Source: Methanothermococcus okinawensis IH1
GTDB lineage: Archaea; AGJL01; Methanococci; Methanococcales; Methanococcaceae
Length of the DNA: 64,000 bases
Direction of reading: 5' to 3'
Assembly: GCF_000179575.2 (NCBI RefSeq)
Contig: NC_015636.1
Span: 1,465,495-1,529,494 of the forward strand
In this document: positions 38,983 through 48,811 of the stretch, piece after piece
Layout: each line of letters starts with the position of its first letter
Numbering within the stretch: position 1 is the stretch's first letter
Made by a program: the position numbers and the translations under genes
Notes under the pieces: generated by a model
The model's input: the letters and a program-made list of their open reading frames with translations, nothing else
Told to the model about the DNA's origin: nothing
Database searches by the model: none

Positions 38983-40182
38983 TTATTCTAATATCCTTTT
39001 ATTGTTTTTTGGATGGCTTTTTTCTTTATCTATTTCCATCTGTTTTATAACTGAATCTAAGGCATCTTTTAATACTTCTATGAAATCCCATCTTTGTTTT
39101 TCAACTACAAGCTGGATATCTTCCCCATCCATTTCCATTCTTTTTGTGGTGGATAATTTAGGTTTTCCTTCTGCAACATAAAGTTTTCTTGGAGTTTTTA
39201 CATATACATTAACTGTATAATACGGAGCTCCTCCTTTATCGTGTTCTTTCTTTACAGCGATTTTAATCCAATGAAGCCTTTTAGACTGTTTTGCTATCTT
39301 TTTAACTTCCGTCATTAATATTCTTTCTGCGAGCTCCTTCATATCTTCGTCAAATTCGCCTTGAAGCATTACTTCAATTACAGATTCTTCCCTTAAATTC
39401 TTTATATATTTCATTATGTCGATTCTTGTAACAATTCCTCTTAATGTTCCTTTTTTAGTAATTGGAACACCCCTAATGTCGTGTTTTTCCATCAACTTTG
39501 CCACATTAGCAACTGATGAGTCTATGTCCGCAGTTATTATTGGAGAGTTCATTATTATATGTACAGGTTGAGCCATTCTTGGAACTTTTTCTCCTGCAAG
39601 TTCTCCAACAGTCATTTTTTTCTTAGGTTTAAATACCTTTCTTATAATGTCATCTTCTGTAACTATACCTGTTGGATTTCCCTCTTTATCGAGAACAATC
39701 AATCTTCCTATGTTATATTTTCTCATTAAACTTCTAGCTTTACCTATACTCTCATCTTTATCAATGGTAATTGGACTTCTTGACATAATTTTAGTTACTT
39801 TTACATCTTTTAGGAGCTCCGATTCTCCAGCTCTTTTCATTATGTCATAATCCGTTATAATTCCTACCAATTTTCCTTTTTCATCTACAATAGGTGCAGC
39901 CCTTTGACCACAATCTAGTATTTCACATACTGCATCCATTACTGGTGTGTTTTGGTCAATACAGTGTGGTTTAAACATTAAAGATTCAACAGTTTCATTT
40001 AATGACGATGCTAAAAGTAAGTCATGTATCGTTACCATGTATATATTTTCATCGTTATCCATAACTACTAAATTATGGAAGTGATTATTATCCATTATTC
40101 CTATTGCCTTTGATATTGGAGTATCTGGCGTAACTGTAATTACATCTTTTGTTGCTATTTCTATTACAGGTTCATTTAACAT
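38983..40182 (-). CDS. Four-CBS protein with C-terminal HPF/RaiA-like domain
   Basis: The 399-residue protein has four CBS motifs at about residues 8-60, 65-120, 128-180 and 210-260. Examples are ISKAIGIMDNNHFHNLVV, RSPITIDKDESIGKARSLM, GIVTEDDIIRKVF and GIVTRIDIMKYI. The last 130 residues (IEVMLQGEFDEDMKELAER to VYVKTPRKLYVAEG and DFIEVLKDALDSVIKQ) look like the beta-alpha fold of ribosome hibernation factors (HPF/RaiA). I infer an adenylate-sensing ribosome-associated protein; family members of this layout are common in Euryarchaeota. The start ATG follows GAGGTGAAAAC. Confidence 0.85.
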   Translation of the reverse strand: MLNEPVIEIATKDVITVTPDTPISKAIGIMDNNHFHNLVVMDNDENIYMVTIHDLLLASSLNETVESLMFKPHCIDQNTPVMDAVCEILDCGQRAAPIVDEKGKLVGIITDYDIMKRAGESELLKDVKVTKIMSRSPITIDKDESIGKARSLMRKYNIGRLIVLDKEGNPTGIVTEDDIIRKVFKPKKKMTVGELAGEKVPRMAQPVHIIMNSPIITADIDSSVANVAKLMEKHDIRGVPITKKGTLRGIVTRIDIMKYIKNLREESVIEVMLQGEFDEDMKELAERILMTEVKKIAKQSKRLHWIKIAVKKEHDKGGAPYYTVNVYVKTPRKLYVAEGKPKLSTTKRMEMDGEDIQLVVEKQRWDFIEVLKDALDSVIKQMEIDKEKSHPKNNKRILE

Positions 40183-40287
40183 GTTTTCACCTCTTACCTA
40201 TTCACATATTTTATTAAATGCATAAAATAAATACCATAATAAAAATAATGCTATTAAATAAAAAATACTAATGCTATATATACTTTT

Positions 40288-40968
40288 TTACTTAGATATC
40301 ATAGCTTTAAACATGTTTAATCCATCATCAGAACCCAGTATTTTTTCACTTGCTCTTTCTGGATGTGGCATTAATAAAACACAGTTCTTATTTTCATTGC
40401 ATACGCCTGCGATATTATCAATTGAACCATTTGGATTAACCTCATCGGTAACTTCTCCATTTTCATCGCAGTATTTAAATACTACCATATTCTTTTTATA
40501 CATCTCTTGGAGTGTATCCTCATCGGTATAAAACCTACCTTCTGCATGAGCTATCGGTATTTTTAGGACTTCTCCTTTTTTATAGTATTTTGTGAATGGT
40601 GTGTTATTGTTTTCAACCCTTATATAAACCCATTTACATATAAATCTTGCATTTATATTATTTGTCAATGTTCCGTATGAAAAACCTGCTTCCAATCCTA
40701 TCTGAGCTCCGTTACATATACCCAATACAGGTTTTCCATCATCAATCATCTTCTTTAATCCATTTATTACAGGTGTTTTTGAGCTTATAGCACCTGCTCT
40801 TAAATAGTCCCCATAGGAAAACCCACCTGGTATTACTGCACCGTTAAATCTACTCAAATCAGTCTCAGAAAACCATACCAATTCTGGTTTTCCACCTGCC
40901 AATTTAACGGTATGACATACATCTTTATCACAATTCGTGCCTAAAAATTTTATAACTGCAATGTCCAT
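40288..40968 (-). CDS. purQ: Phosphoribosylformylglycinamidine synthase, glutaminase subunit PurQ
   Basis: PurQ supplies ammonia from glutamine to PurL in de novo purine synthesis. The 226-residue class I glutaminase shows IKFLGTNCDKDVCHTV, VIPGGFSYGDYLRAGAI, the nucleophile in VLGICNGAQIGLEAG, and the His-Glu pair in LMPHPERASE. A GTGATAGT site precedes the ATG. It stands alone; purS and purL are not in the window. Confidence 0.95.
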   Translation of the reverse strand: MDIAVIKFLGTNCDKDVCHTVKLAGGKPELVWFSETDLSRFNGAVIPGGFSYGDYLRAGAISSKTPVINGLKKMIDDGKPVLGICNGAQIGLEAGFSYGTLTNNINARFICKWVYIRVENNNTPFTKYYKKGEVLKIPIAHAEGRFYTDEDTLQEMYKKNMVVFKYCDENGEVTDEVNPNGSIDNIAGVCNENKNCVLLMPHPERASEKILGSDDGLNMFKAMISK

Positions 40969-41108
40969 ACTATCACTATAATTATATGTTATATATTATC
41001 GTCCTAATATTAAAATATCTATTTATTAAATTAATTTAAACATAAAATATAAATTTTTATAAATTTTAGGAATGCTACAAAAATTTTAATTTTCATTGCA
41101 TATAAAAT

Positions 41109-41408
41109 TTATTCCCTCAATAATTCAGAGGCTAAAACCTTTAAAAATTCTTTTGTCAATATATTTACTTTTTCAGTCCTATCTGCAATTTCCATAATTT
41201 TTACTCTCAACCTCTCTTCATCACAGTTTTCAATGTCTCTTGCTTTAATAGTTTTTCTTTTATCTTTTCTTGCGTTATCCTCTGCCATTTTTGTTGTGGT
41301 TACGATATATTCCTGCAATATTTCCACAAGTTTCTCAACTGATTCAGCGGATATATTCATATCGGTGTTTTCCTTCATCAGTCTCTTAACTGTACCTTTT
41401 GGTATCAT
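41109..41408 (-). CDS. Archaeal histone with C-terminal extension (MJ1647 type)
   Basis: The 99-residue protein is a histone fold (residues 1-65: IPKGTVKRLMKE, LQEYIVTTTKMAEDNARKD, KRKTIKARDIE) followed by an extra 30-residue helical tail (VKIMEIADRTEKVNILTKEFL). This layout matches M. jannaschii MJ1647, a histone whose tail mediates tetramerisation and DNA bridging rather than nucleosome-like wrapping (established for that protein, inferred here). A strong GGAGGTTTTATT site precedes the ATG. Confidence 0.93.
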   Translation of the reverse strand: MIPKGTVKRLMKENTDMNISAESVEKLVEILQEYIVTTTKMAEDNARKDKRKTIKARDIENCDEERLRVKIMEIADRTEKVNILTKEFLKVLASELLRE

Positions 41409-41646
41409 AATAAAACCTCCTGTTTTAAATATTAAATAAATATTATGTTTAAATTTATTTAAAGTTTATGCATATTTTTTAAAATTTATAAAGAATTATG
41501 AAAAATAAGAAAAATAAGAGATTAAGAAAAATAAAATAATAATAAAGAATAATATTAAAAATAAAATAATAATAATGGCAAAGTCAAAAATATGTATATC
41601 TCTATTGATTATTAAGTTAGAGGTCCCATAATACTATAAAAATTTA

Positions 41647-42561
41647 TTATGGAAAATTATAATACTCCCTTTTAATTTCCTTTAAACATTCATCAACTTT
41701 CTTTAATTTAATATTTAATAATTTTTCAGATTTTTTACTGATTAATGAAGTGTCAGCTGGTCGATTTGCTTTCCATCCTAATTCTGAGCTCGGTATAGGT
41801 TTTATCAAATCCTTATTTAAATCAAATATTTCAGCAACCTTTAAGGCAAATTCATATCTGCTCACCTTTTCGCCCCCTCCAAAGTGCAATAGACCATTAA
41901 CCTCTTTTTCATGAATTTTAACAATTCCCTCCATGAGCTCAGGCACATAAGTTGGTGTATTCCACTGGTCAATTACAGCATTTACTTTATTTCCCTCTTT
42001 TAAGGTATTTAAAACCCACATGAGGAAATTGACTTTAATAGGACTTATGCAGTAAGGAACAGAAATTCTTACAATAGATGTTAAATCGTGATTTAATTCA
42101 TTTAGAATCTTTTCTCCTTCTGCCTTTGTCCATCCGTAGTAGTTTATAGGATTTATTCTATCATTTTCAATATAATCACCTTTTTCCCCATCAAAAACAT
42201 AGTCTGTGGATATGTGGCATAATGGAATATTAAGCTTTTTACAGGCTTCGCCAACATATTTAACGGCAAGGGCATTTGTTTTATATGCAACTTCTCTTTC
42301 AGTTTCGCATAAATCCACATTGGTAATAGCCGCAGTATTTACAACAAAATCAGGATTTATAGTTATAATAGTTTCTTTTATCTTATTTTCATTGGTAATA
42401 TCCACAAAATGCTTATTTATATTATTTATATAATTGTATTTGTCAAAAAATCCTTTATCACTTCGTGTAATTATATGAACTTTGAAGCCCAAATCGTTAT
42501 ATTTTTTTACGAGCTCATACCCTATCATGCCCAAGCCAATAATTGCTATTTTTTCTCCCAC
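41647..42561 (-). CDS. rfbD: dTDP-4-dehydrorhamnose reductase (RfbD/RmlD family)
   Basis: RmlD reduces dTDP-4-keto-L-rhamnose to dTDP-L-rhamnose. The 304-residue extended SDR protein has the nucleotide loop IIGLGMIGYELVKKY, NTAAITNVDLCETE, ISTDYVFDGEKGDY and the catalytic YGWTKAEGE (Tyr-x-x-x-Lys). It lies 4 bases downstream of rfbB, with rfbA before that, so the three form a dTDP-sugar operon. The glycine-rich loop is GLGMIG rather than the usual GxxGQLG, and the epimerase RfbC is not in the window. Confidence 0.88.
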   Translation of the reverse strand: MGEKIAIIGLGMIGYELVKKYNDLGFKVHIITRSDKGFFDKYNYINNINKHFVDITNENKIKETIITINPDFVVNTAAITNVDLCETEREVAYKTNALAVKYVGEACKKLNIPLCHISTDYVFDGEKGDYIENDRINPINYYGWTKAEGEKILNELNHDLTSIVRISVPYCISPIKVNFLMWVLNTLKEGNKVNAVIDQWNTPTYVPELMEGIVKIHEKEVNGLLHFGGGEKVSRYEFALKVAEIFDLNKDLIKPIPSSELGWKANRPADTSLISKKSEKLLNIKLKKVDECLKEIKREYYNFP

Positions 42562-42565
42562 ATTA

Positions 42566-43570
42566 TCACCATTTCAATTTCCAAGGAGTAGGTGAAAGAA
42601 CCTTTTCATTAATTAAGGGTTTCCACCACCATTCGTTGTCCATATACCAATTGACAGTTTCTTTTAACCCCTCTTTAAAATCATATTTTGGTTTCCATCC
42701 AAGCTCCTTCAATTTTGAAGAATCTAAACTGTATCTAACATCATGTCCTGGTCTATCTTCTACAAATTCTATCAAATCTAATGGTTTATTTAGGAGCTCC
42801 AATATCATTTTAGCAATATCGATATTCATTTTTTCATTATTTGAAGAGATATTGTAAACCTCTCTTTTTTCTCCCTTTTCCAAAACTGTTTCAATTCCGC
42901 TGCAATGGTCTAACACATAAAGCCAATCTCTAATATTGTCTCCTTTACCATATATTGGGATTTTTAAATCTTTACTTGCCCTAATTATAGTTTTTGGAAT
43001 TAATTTCTCTGGAAACTGATATGGACCGTAGTTATTTGTACATCTTGTTATCTTTGCATTTAAGTTATAGGTTCTTGCATAACCCAAAACAAGCATATCT
43101 CCCCCAGCTTTACCTGCTGAATATGGAGATGAAGGCATTAACCTATCATTCTCTGTAAATGAACCCTCTTCAATATCGCCATATACCTCATCCGTGCTCA
43201 CATGAACAAGATTGACATCTGGATTGTATTTTTTAACAGCTTCTAAAATTGTATAAACGCCCATAATATTACTTTCTAAAAACGAATAAGGGTTAGATAT
43301 ACTTCTATCAACATGAGTTTCTGCCGCCATATTTACAACAGCATCTACCTCTTTAATTAACTTAGATACCAATTCAAAATCGTTTATATCCCCTTTAACA
43401 AAAGAATACCTTGAATTATATTTATTAGTGATATCTTTTAAATTTTCCAAGTTTGAACCATATCCAAGTTTATCGAGATTAATTATTTCTAAATCCTTGT
43501 ATTTATCCAACATATATCGTATAAAATTGCTACCGATAAATCCTGCTCCACCTGTAACCAACATTTTCAT
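42566..43570 (-). CDS. rfbB: dTDP-glucose 4,6-dehydratase RfbB
   Basis: RfbB dehydrates dTDP-glucose to dTDP-4-keto-6-deoxyglucose. The 334-residue protein shows the NAD loop MLVTGGAGFIGSNFIRYML, NMAAETHVDRSI, HVSTDEVYGDI, the active-site SPYSAGKAGGDML (Tyr-x-x-x-Lys), and TRCTNNYGPYQFPEKLIP. Length is typical. It is followed closely by rfbD, and rfbA lies 117 bases upstream. The product probably enters surface glycans or archaellin/S-layer glycosylation (inference). Confidence 0.96.
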   Translation of the reverse strand: MKMLVTGGAGFIGSNFIRYMLDKYKDLEIINLDKLGYGSNLENLKDITNKYNSRYSFVKGDINDFELVSKLIKEVDAVVNMAAETHVDRSISNPYSFLESNIMGVYTILEAVKKYNPDVNLVHVSTDEVYGDIEEGSFTENDRLMPSSPYSAGKAGGDMLVLGYARTYNLNAKITRCTNNYGPYQFPEKLIPKTIIRASKDLKIPIYGKGDNIRDWLYVLDHCSGIETVLEKGEKREVYNISSNNEKMNIDIAKMILELLNKPLDLIEFVEDRPGHDVRYSLDSSKLKELGWKPKYDFKEGLKETVNWYMDNEWWWKPLINEKVLSPTPWKLKW

Positions 43571-43687
43571 TATTTCACCAAATGATTATATTTTTACATT
43601 TTTTATTTTATTTTATGTTTTTCCTTTCTATTATTAAAAAACATAGTTATAGTTATATCAAATTATAAAAAAGCAAATTTATTTAAT

Positions 43688-44560
43688 TTATTTAACGAGC
43701 TTTTCCAAATATTTTCCATAGTCAGTTTTCATCAATGGTTTAGCAAGTCTTAGGAGCTCATCCTTAGTTATCCATCCGTTACGATATGCCACCTCTTCCA
43801 AACATCCAACCATCAGTCCCATCCTGTTTTCAACAGCAGATATGAAATTGCTAGCCTCCAAAAAACTTTCATGGGTTCCAGCATCAAACCATGCCGTCCC
43901 CCTTGGTAAAAGCTTTACCTTTAATTTATTTCTCTTTAAATATTCGTTATTTACATCGGTTATTTCTAATTCGCCCCTCCATGAAGGTTTTATATTTTTT
44001 GCAATATCTATTACATCATTATCGTAGAAGTAAAGACCAATTACAGCATAATTTGAAGGCGGATTTTTAGGTTTTTCAACTATTGATTTTACATTTTCGT
44101 TTTCATCGAATTCAACAACACCGTATCTTTCAGGGTCCTTTACATACTGTCCAAACACCACACCCCCTCCATCTTTCAGGAGCTCCTCTTTTGCATCGAG
44201 TAAAAATCCTGTTAATCCACTTCCATATACAATGTTATCTCCAAGTATTAGGCATACGCTATCGTTTCCTATAAACTCCTCTCCAATAATAAACGCTTCT
44301 GCAAGGCCTTTTGGTTTTGGTTGTTCTTTATATTGAATATTTATCCCTAAATGCTCACCATTTCCCAAAAGTTTTTTATATCTCGGCAAATCCTCGGGTG
44401 TTGTTATTATTAATATATCCCTAATTTTAGATAACATTAAAGTAGATAGTGAATAATATATCATAGGTTTATTATATATGGGCATTAAATGTTTATTTCC
44501 TGCATAAGTTATAGGGTATAGTCTAGTTCCAGAGCCTCCCGCTAAAATTATACCTTTCAT
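43688..44560 (-). CDS. rfbA: Glucose-1-phosphate thymidylyltransferase RfbA
   Basis: RfbA forms dTDP-glucose from dTTP and glucose 1-phosphate. The 290-residue nucleotidyltransferase has the loop [58 protein letters not shown], and [19 protein letters not shown]. Length equals that of the short bacterial RmlA. A GAGGTGTAAAAT site precedes the ATG. First gene of the rfbA-rfbB-rfbD run. Confidence 0.96.
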   Translation of the reverse strand: MKGIILAGGSGTRLYPITYAGNKHLMPIYNKPMIYYSLSTLMLSKIRDILIITTPEDLPRYKKLLGNGEHLGINIQYKEQPKPKGLAEAFIIGEEFIGNDSVCLILGDNIVYGSGLTGFLLDAKEELLKDGGGVVFGQYVKDPERYGVVEFDENENVKSIVEKPKNPPSNYAVIGLYFYDNDVIDIAKNIKPSWRGELEITDVNNEYLKRNKLKVKLLPRGTAWFDAGTHESFLEASNFISAVENRMGLMVGCLEEVAYRNGWITKDELLRLAKPLMKTDYGKYLEKLVK

Positions 44561-44655
44561 ATTTTACACCTCTTTTAGAACAATATTATATTTTTACATT
44601 ATAATTTATATAAAGATATAATCACATATCTCTCTATTTTATCATTCGTTTAGCA

Positions 44656-45309
44656 TTAAGATTCAGTAAATAGTTTTCTAACCTCATCCACAGCATCCTT
44701 TTTTGCCAAAATAATTATCCTGTCATTAGGCTTTAATTCTGTTTCTCCATCAGGTATTTTCAATTCATTTTCTTCATATACTGCAATAATCAAATAATTT
44801 TTATTTTTGCCGAGCTCCTTTATACATTTATTAGCTACCTTTGATTTTGAGTCTATGATTAATTCAAAAATTTCTGCATCTCCTCTTCCAACTATTGCTA
44901 AATCTACAATTCCCGGTCTATTTATTAGTTTTTCAATATAATTTGCAGCTACGAGCTCAGGGCTAATAACTACATCCACATTTAATTTTTCAAATACCTC
45001 TTTATATTCTGGTTCGCTGACTCTTGCTATTGTTTTTGGTATTTGATAATTCTTGGCAAGCAAAGAACTTATTAGATTTATTTCTTGACGACCGGTAACT
45101 GCTATGAACATATCGGCATTATCAATACCTGCATTTTCAAGGGTTTTAATACTCGTGCAATCTCCGTTTATTACCAATGCATCAACTTCGCTTGCAATAG
45201 TTTCACAAACTTTTTTATCCTTTTCAATAAGCACCAAATCATGTTTTCCAGAGAGTGATTTTGCCAATATATGTCCTACTCTCCCCATTCCAGCAATGAT
45301 TATATACAT
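44656..45309 (-). CDS. trkA: TrkA-type potassium uptake regulator
   Basis: TrkA proteins bind NAD(H) or ATP on the cytoplasmic face of Trk/Ktr potassium channels and gate them. The 217-residue protein has one TrkA-N domain (MYIIIAGMGRVGHILAKSL, DALVINGDCTSIKTLENAG, DMFIAVTGRQEINLISSLL) and one TrkA-C domain (about 135-217, ending in LKPNDRIIILAKKDAVDE). The channel subunit TrkH is not adjacent. The DUF483-like gene lies 8 bases upstream on the same strand, suggesting cotranscription. Confidence 0.93.
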   Translation of the reverse strand: MYIIIAGMGRVGHILAKSLSGKHDLVLIEKDKKVCETIASEVDALVINGDCTSIKTLENAGIDNADMFIAVTGRQEINLISSLLAKNYQIPKTIARVSEPEYKEVFEKLNVDVVISPELVAANYIEKLINRPGIVDLAIVGRGDAEIFELIIDSKSKVANKCIKELGKNKNYLIIAVYEENELKIPDGETELKPNDRIIILAKKDAVDEVRKLFTES

Positions 45310-45317
45310 ATTATCCC

Positions 45318-45914
45318 CTACAATAGCAATATTTTTTCATAGTATTCATTGTATGCTCCGTGAAAGTGAGGGAGTTCTTTAAATAACTCTGCTTCAAGGT
45401 CTTGAATAAGTGAATATTCCTTATAAGATACAATAGATATAAGATTTCTCTCCCATGCCTTTTTGCATTTTAAACTGCATGGAATAAATCCTGAGGGCAT
45501 TATTATAGCAACTTTTTCCTTTACATCTTTATTATTTTCTAATATATCATTTTTTATTTCTTTTTTTATTTCTTCAGCTTCCTTTAAGTGTTCATTGTCT
45601 ATTCCAAATCTCGCAGATTTAAACGACTCTATACAGCATTTTGGATATCCCATTAATGCTCCATATTCTTCTGGAAAGTCCAAACCTGAATATACTCCGA
45701 GCTCCGATGAAACCATGGGGTCTATTGCAGGTCTAACCTTTGGATTATATTTTTTTACTATATCTATCTGTCTTATAAGCCGGGATAATATATAATTATA
45801 AATTTCATCATCCATATTTTCTATATGAACTCCGATAAAATTTAAATTGGATTTTCCATTCCTTGCAACTATTATCCTTTTAAAAATCTCTTCCATAGAC
45901 TCAACAGCATTCAT
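45318..45914 (-). CDS. DUF483-type conserved archaeal protein
   Basis: The 198-residue protein carries the word GALMGYPKCCIESF and a second cysteine pair in IPCSLKCKKAWE, suggesting a metal site. I assign it to DUF483, a family of unknown function, with moderate certainty. The N-terminal part is helical and charged; a His-rich tail (ELPHFHGAYNEYYEK) closes it. It lies 8 bases before trkA on the minus strand; a functional link is not evident. The ATG follows GTGATATA. Confidence 0.68.
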   Translation of the reverse strand: MNAVESMEEIFKRIIVARNGKSNLNFIGVHIENMDDEIYNYILSRLIRQIDIVKKYNPKVRPAIDPMVSSELGVYSGLDFPEEYGALMGYPKCCIESFKSARFGIDNEHLKEAEEIKKEIKNDILENNKDVKEKVAIIMPSGFIPCSLKCKKAWERNLISIVSYKEYSLIQDLEAELFKELPHFHGAYNEYYEKILLL

Positions 45915-46139
45915 TATATCACATATTTTTAAATTTAAATTATTTATAATTAATTATTTTTATTTTAATCTTATATATCTTATTTGATTATTTTGTTTAT
46001 ATTTATTTTATCTTTATTTGTATTATTATCAGCCTATTATTTCATTTTCATTTCATTTTTAATTTTTATTTTTTAATTCTTTTTTTAATTATTACTTTAT
46101 TTATTTTTATTTATTTAATATATTTTGATTATTATAGTT

Positions 46140-47048
46140 TTATAATTTTCTTTCTTTTTTAAGGTCTTTAATCAATACTACTGGCGTATGTTCTAACTCA
46201 GATAATACATCCTCCGTAATTTCAAAGGTATTGTATTTTTTCATAATATCATGAATTGATTTTGTAAATGGCACCTGTGAGGTATCCGCTAAATTTGCAA
46301 TATATAGGAGCTCATCCATGCTATATTTTTCATAGATTTTATGACCCACAATGCTCAATGGCGTAGCCCCACATAATCCTCCCATATTTAACAATCCTCC
46401 TAATTTACCAATAATATATCCTAATACTCCAACTTTTGATATAATGCCGTTTATTGCATAAGGTAATGCCGTTATATGCCATTTAAAAAATTTATATGTG
46501 GCGTCAGTATCTATAATTATGATAGCAACATCCAAATTTAATTCATCTTTAATGGCACAATATAATCGCTCTGCTGATTTTTTTGGATTTTTTGGAAGAA
46601 GTGCTGCATAAGTCCCAGGGACATTTGTTAAATCAACACCACCTTCCGAAGCAGGTTTTAAGGCGTAAATAAGACCTACATTATCTATTACAACCTGTTT
46701 ATGCCTTAAAGTTTCTTTTTTCGGCATTTTTCTAAGATTTTTTATTCTATCTTTCCGTGTTTTTAATAGTGGTCCAAGCACATAACCCCATACATATTTT
46801 GACCAATAATAGCAAAAATATGCCCAAAATTTAGGTTTAGCATGTTTCTCATCTACAAAGTTATTTTCACTTGTGGATATAACTTTTTCACTCAATACAA
46901 TAAAATCACCATTTTCAATATTTAGACCTTTTTTCATTTCTCGTTTTAGAGAATTTATAACCACGGGAACAAAATCTTCGTTTCTTCTGATATATCTAGT
47001 TTTTATGGGTATGGCTTTTATATTATAATTAATAGGTTCATCTTTCAT
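46140..47048 (-). CDS. CofE-like protein (F420-0:glutamate ligase family paralogue)
   Basis: CofE adds glutamates to coenzyme F420. This 302-residue protein shares the family order: IPIKTRYIRRNEDF, GDFIVLSEKVIST, HKQVVIDNVGLIYALKPASEGG, VDLTNVPGTYAALLPKNP, VAIIIIDTDATYKFF and MGGLCGATPLSIVGHKIYE. It is longer than CofE (about 250) and has a Trp/Tyr-rich insert at about residues 65-105 with the hydrophobic WAYFCYYWSKYVWGYVLGPL, perhaps membrane-associated. I therefore call it a paralogue of unknown substrate, not CofE itself. Confidence 0.75.
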   Translation of the reverse strand: MKDEPINYNIKAIPIKTRYIRRNEDFVPVVINSLKREMKKGLNIENGDFIVLSEKVISTSENNFVDEKHAKPKFWAYFCYYWSKYVWGYVLGPLLKTRKDRIKNLRKMPKKETLRHKQVVIDNVGLIYALKPASEGGVDLTNVPGTYAALLPKNPKKSAERLYCAIKDELNLDVAIIIIDTDATYKFFKWHITALPYAINGIISKVGVLGYIIGKLGGLLNMGGLCGATPLSIVGHKIYEKYSMDELLYIANLADTSQVPFTKSIHDIMKKYNTFEITEDVLSELEHTPVVLIKDLKKERKL

Positions 47049-47204
47049 ACTCTCACGGCATTATGACGATAACATTAAATAGTTTATATAATAAATAAAC
47101 TATATTATAATATAATTAACATAATATTTACAATGAAATAATATAATAAATAAAAATATAATAAAAAATAATATAATAACTGTAAAAATATAAAATGTGA
47201 TTAT

Positions 47205-47675
47205 ATGGATATGAATTTGGGGTATTCACTAATATTGGTGGGTTTGATATTAATATTCTTTGAGGTAATCACACCAGGGTTATATTTTCCAGCCATAGGT
47301 ATAGCTGTGCTAATATACGGTATATTTTTATTATTTATGCCTTCATTAGCATTACCTGCTGCCATATTATCTGGGCTGATTACTGTATATATCATGTATC
47401 GTTTGGTATATAATGTGGGCACTGACATAAAAATAGGGGCAGAACGATTTATAGGAAGGGAGTTAATTTTGCAGAATGATTTGGATAAACAGGGGTATGG
47501 GTTAATAACCTTAGATAATGAAAAATGGCATATTAAGGCAACAGAACCTTTAAAAAAAGGAGATAAAATAAAAATAGTGGGTATAGAAGGGGTAAGTTTA
47601 ATAGTAAAAAAGGTTGATGATAAGAAGGAAAAATTAAAGATAGACAATAATACTGACAATAAAAAAATAGAATAA
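47205..47675 (+). CDS. NfeD-type membrane protein
   Basis: Short NfeD proteins partner with stomatin/SPFH proteins in membranes. The 156-residue protein has three hydrophobic segments at about 7-26, 28-48 and 52-70 ([20 protein letters not shown], and [19 protein letters not shown]). A C-terminal OB-fold domain follows (about 78-145, [36 protein letters not shown]). The charged tail is low complexity. It is followed 58 bases later by the SPFH gene, the classic pairing. A GTGATTAT site precedes the ATG. Confidence 0.88.
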   Translation: MDMNLGYSLILVGLILIFFEVITPGLYFPAIGIAVLIYGIFLLFMPSLALPAAILSGLITVYIMYRLVYNVGTDIKIGAERFIGRELILQNDLDKQGYGLITLDNEKWHIKATEPLKKGDKIKIVGIEGVSLIVKKVDDKKEKLKIDNNTDNKKIE

Positions 47676-47733
47676 TAGTAATTTAATAAATAATAATCTT
47701 AAAAATAATAATAAAAAATTTAGTAGGGATATA

Positions 47734-48537
47734 ATGGAATGGTTTTGGATAATAATAGGTTTAATAGTGCTTTATATTATAATAAAATCAGTAGTCATTG
47801 TAAATCAGTACGAATTGGGATTAATATTTAGATTAGGTAAGGTATCCAGGGTGTTGAAACCCGGAGTAAATATATTGATACCACTTATAGAAGAGCCTGT
47901 AAAAGTGGATGTAAGGACAAAAGTAATAGATGTTCCATCCCAAGAGATGATTACAAAAGATAATGCTGCTGTTTCAATAGATGCTGTTATATATTATAGG
48001 GTTGTAGATGTAAAAAGAGCTCTATTGGAAGTGCAAAACTATGAGTATGCCATAGTAAATCTTGCTCAAACAACATTAAGAGCAATAATTGGTAGTATGG
48101 AACTTGATGAGGTTTTAAATAAAAGGGAACATATAAATTCAAAACTTTTAGAAAGTCTTGATAAAGATACCGATTCATGGGGAGTAAGAGTTGAAAAGGT
48201 AGAGCTCAGGGAGATAGAACCACCACAAGATATAAAAAATGCCATGACTCAGCAGATGAAAGCAGAAAGATTAAAAAGAGCAGCCATATTAGAAGCAGAA
48301 GGAGAAAAACAAAGTAAGATATTAAAGGCAGAAGGTATAGCTGAGAGTTTAAGAATTGAAGCCGAGGGACAGGCAAAAGCAATAAAAATTGTTGCAGAAG
48401 CTGCACAGCAATATTTCAAAGATGAAGCACAGCTCTATAAGGCACTTGATGTAACCAATACAGTATTGAAAGAAAATACAAAATATATAATTTCTGAAAA
48501 TATAATGGATGTTGCAAAGAAACTTGTTAAAAAATGA
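47734..48537 (+). CDS. SPFH/stomatin-family membrane protein (slipin)
   Basis: SPFH proteins form membrane-bound oligomers and scaffold membrane proteases. The 267-residue protein has an N-terminal membrane helix ([20 protein letters not shown]), then the SPFH domain ([57 protein letters not shown]) and the coiled-coil [20 protein letters not shown] typical of slipins. The upstream NfeD gene is its expected partner. Confidence 0.94.
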   Translation: MEWFWIIIGLIVLYIIIKSVVIVNQYELGLIFRLGKVSRVLKPGVNILIPLIEEPVKVDVRTKVIDVPSQEMITKDNAAVSIDAVIYYRVVDVKRALLEVQNYEYAIVNLAQTTLRAIIGSMELDEVLNKREHINSKLLESLDKDTDSWGVRVEKVELREIEPPQDIKNAMTQQMKAERLKRAAILEAEGEKQSKILKAEGIAESLRIEAEGQAKAIKIVAEAAQQYFKDEAQLYKALDVTNTVLKENTKYIISENIMDVAKKLVKK

Positions 48538-48811
48538 TTTTAAGTTTCTATTTTATTTTTAATTTATTTTTATTATCCTATTTGTTATTATCACTTATTT
48601 ATTATATTTTTATAGTATATTTTTTATAGTATGTATTTTTATATTTTATATTTTATATTATATATTATTATATTTAAATATCTATTTTTTAGAAAAACTA
48701 TATATATCATACTTGCAAATATAAATATTAATAGTGTAATATTATGCCATAATCATAAACACTAAATATAATCGATATAATATTATTTTAAAATTAATAA
48801 GGTGATGTATC

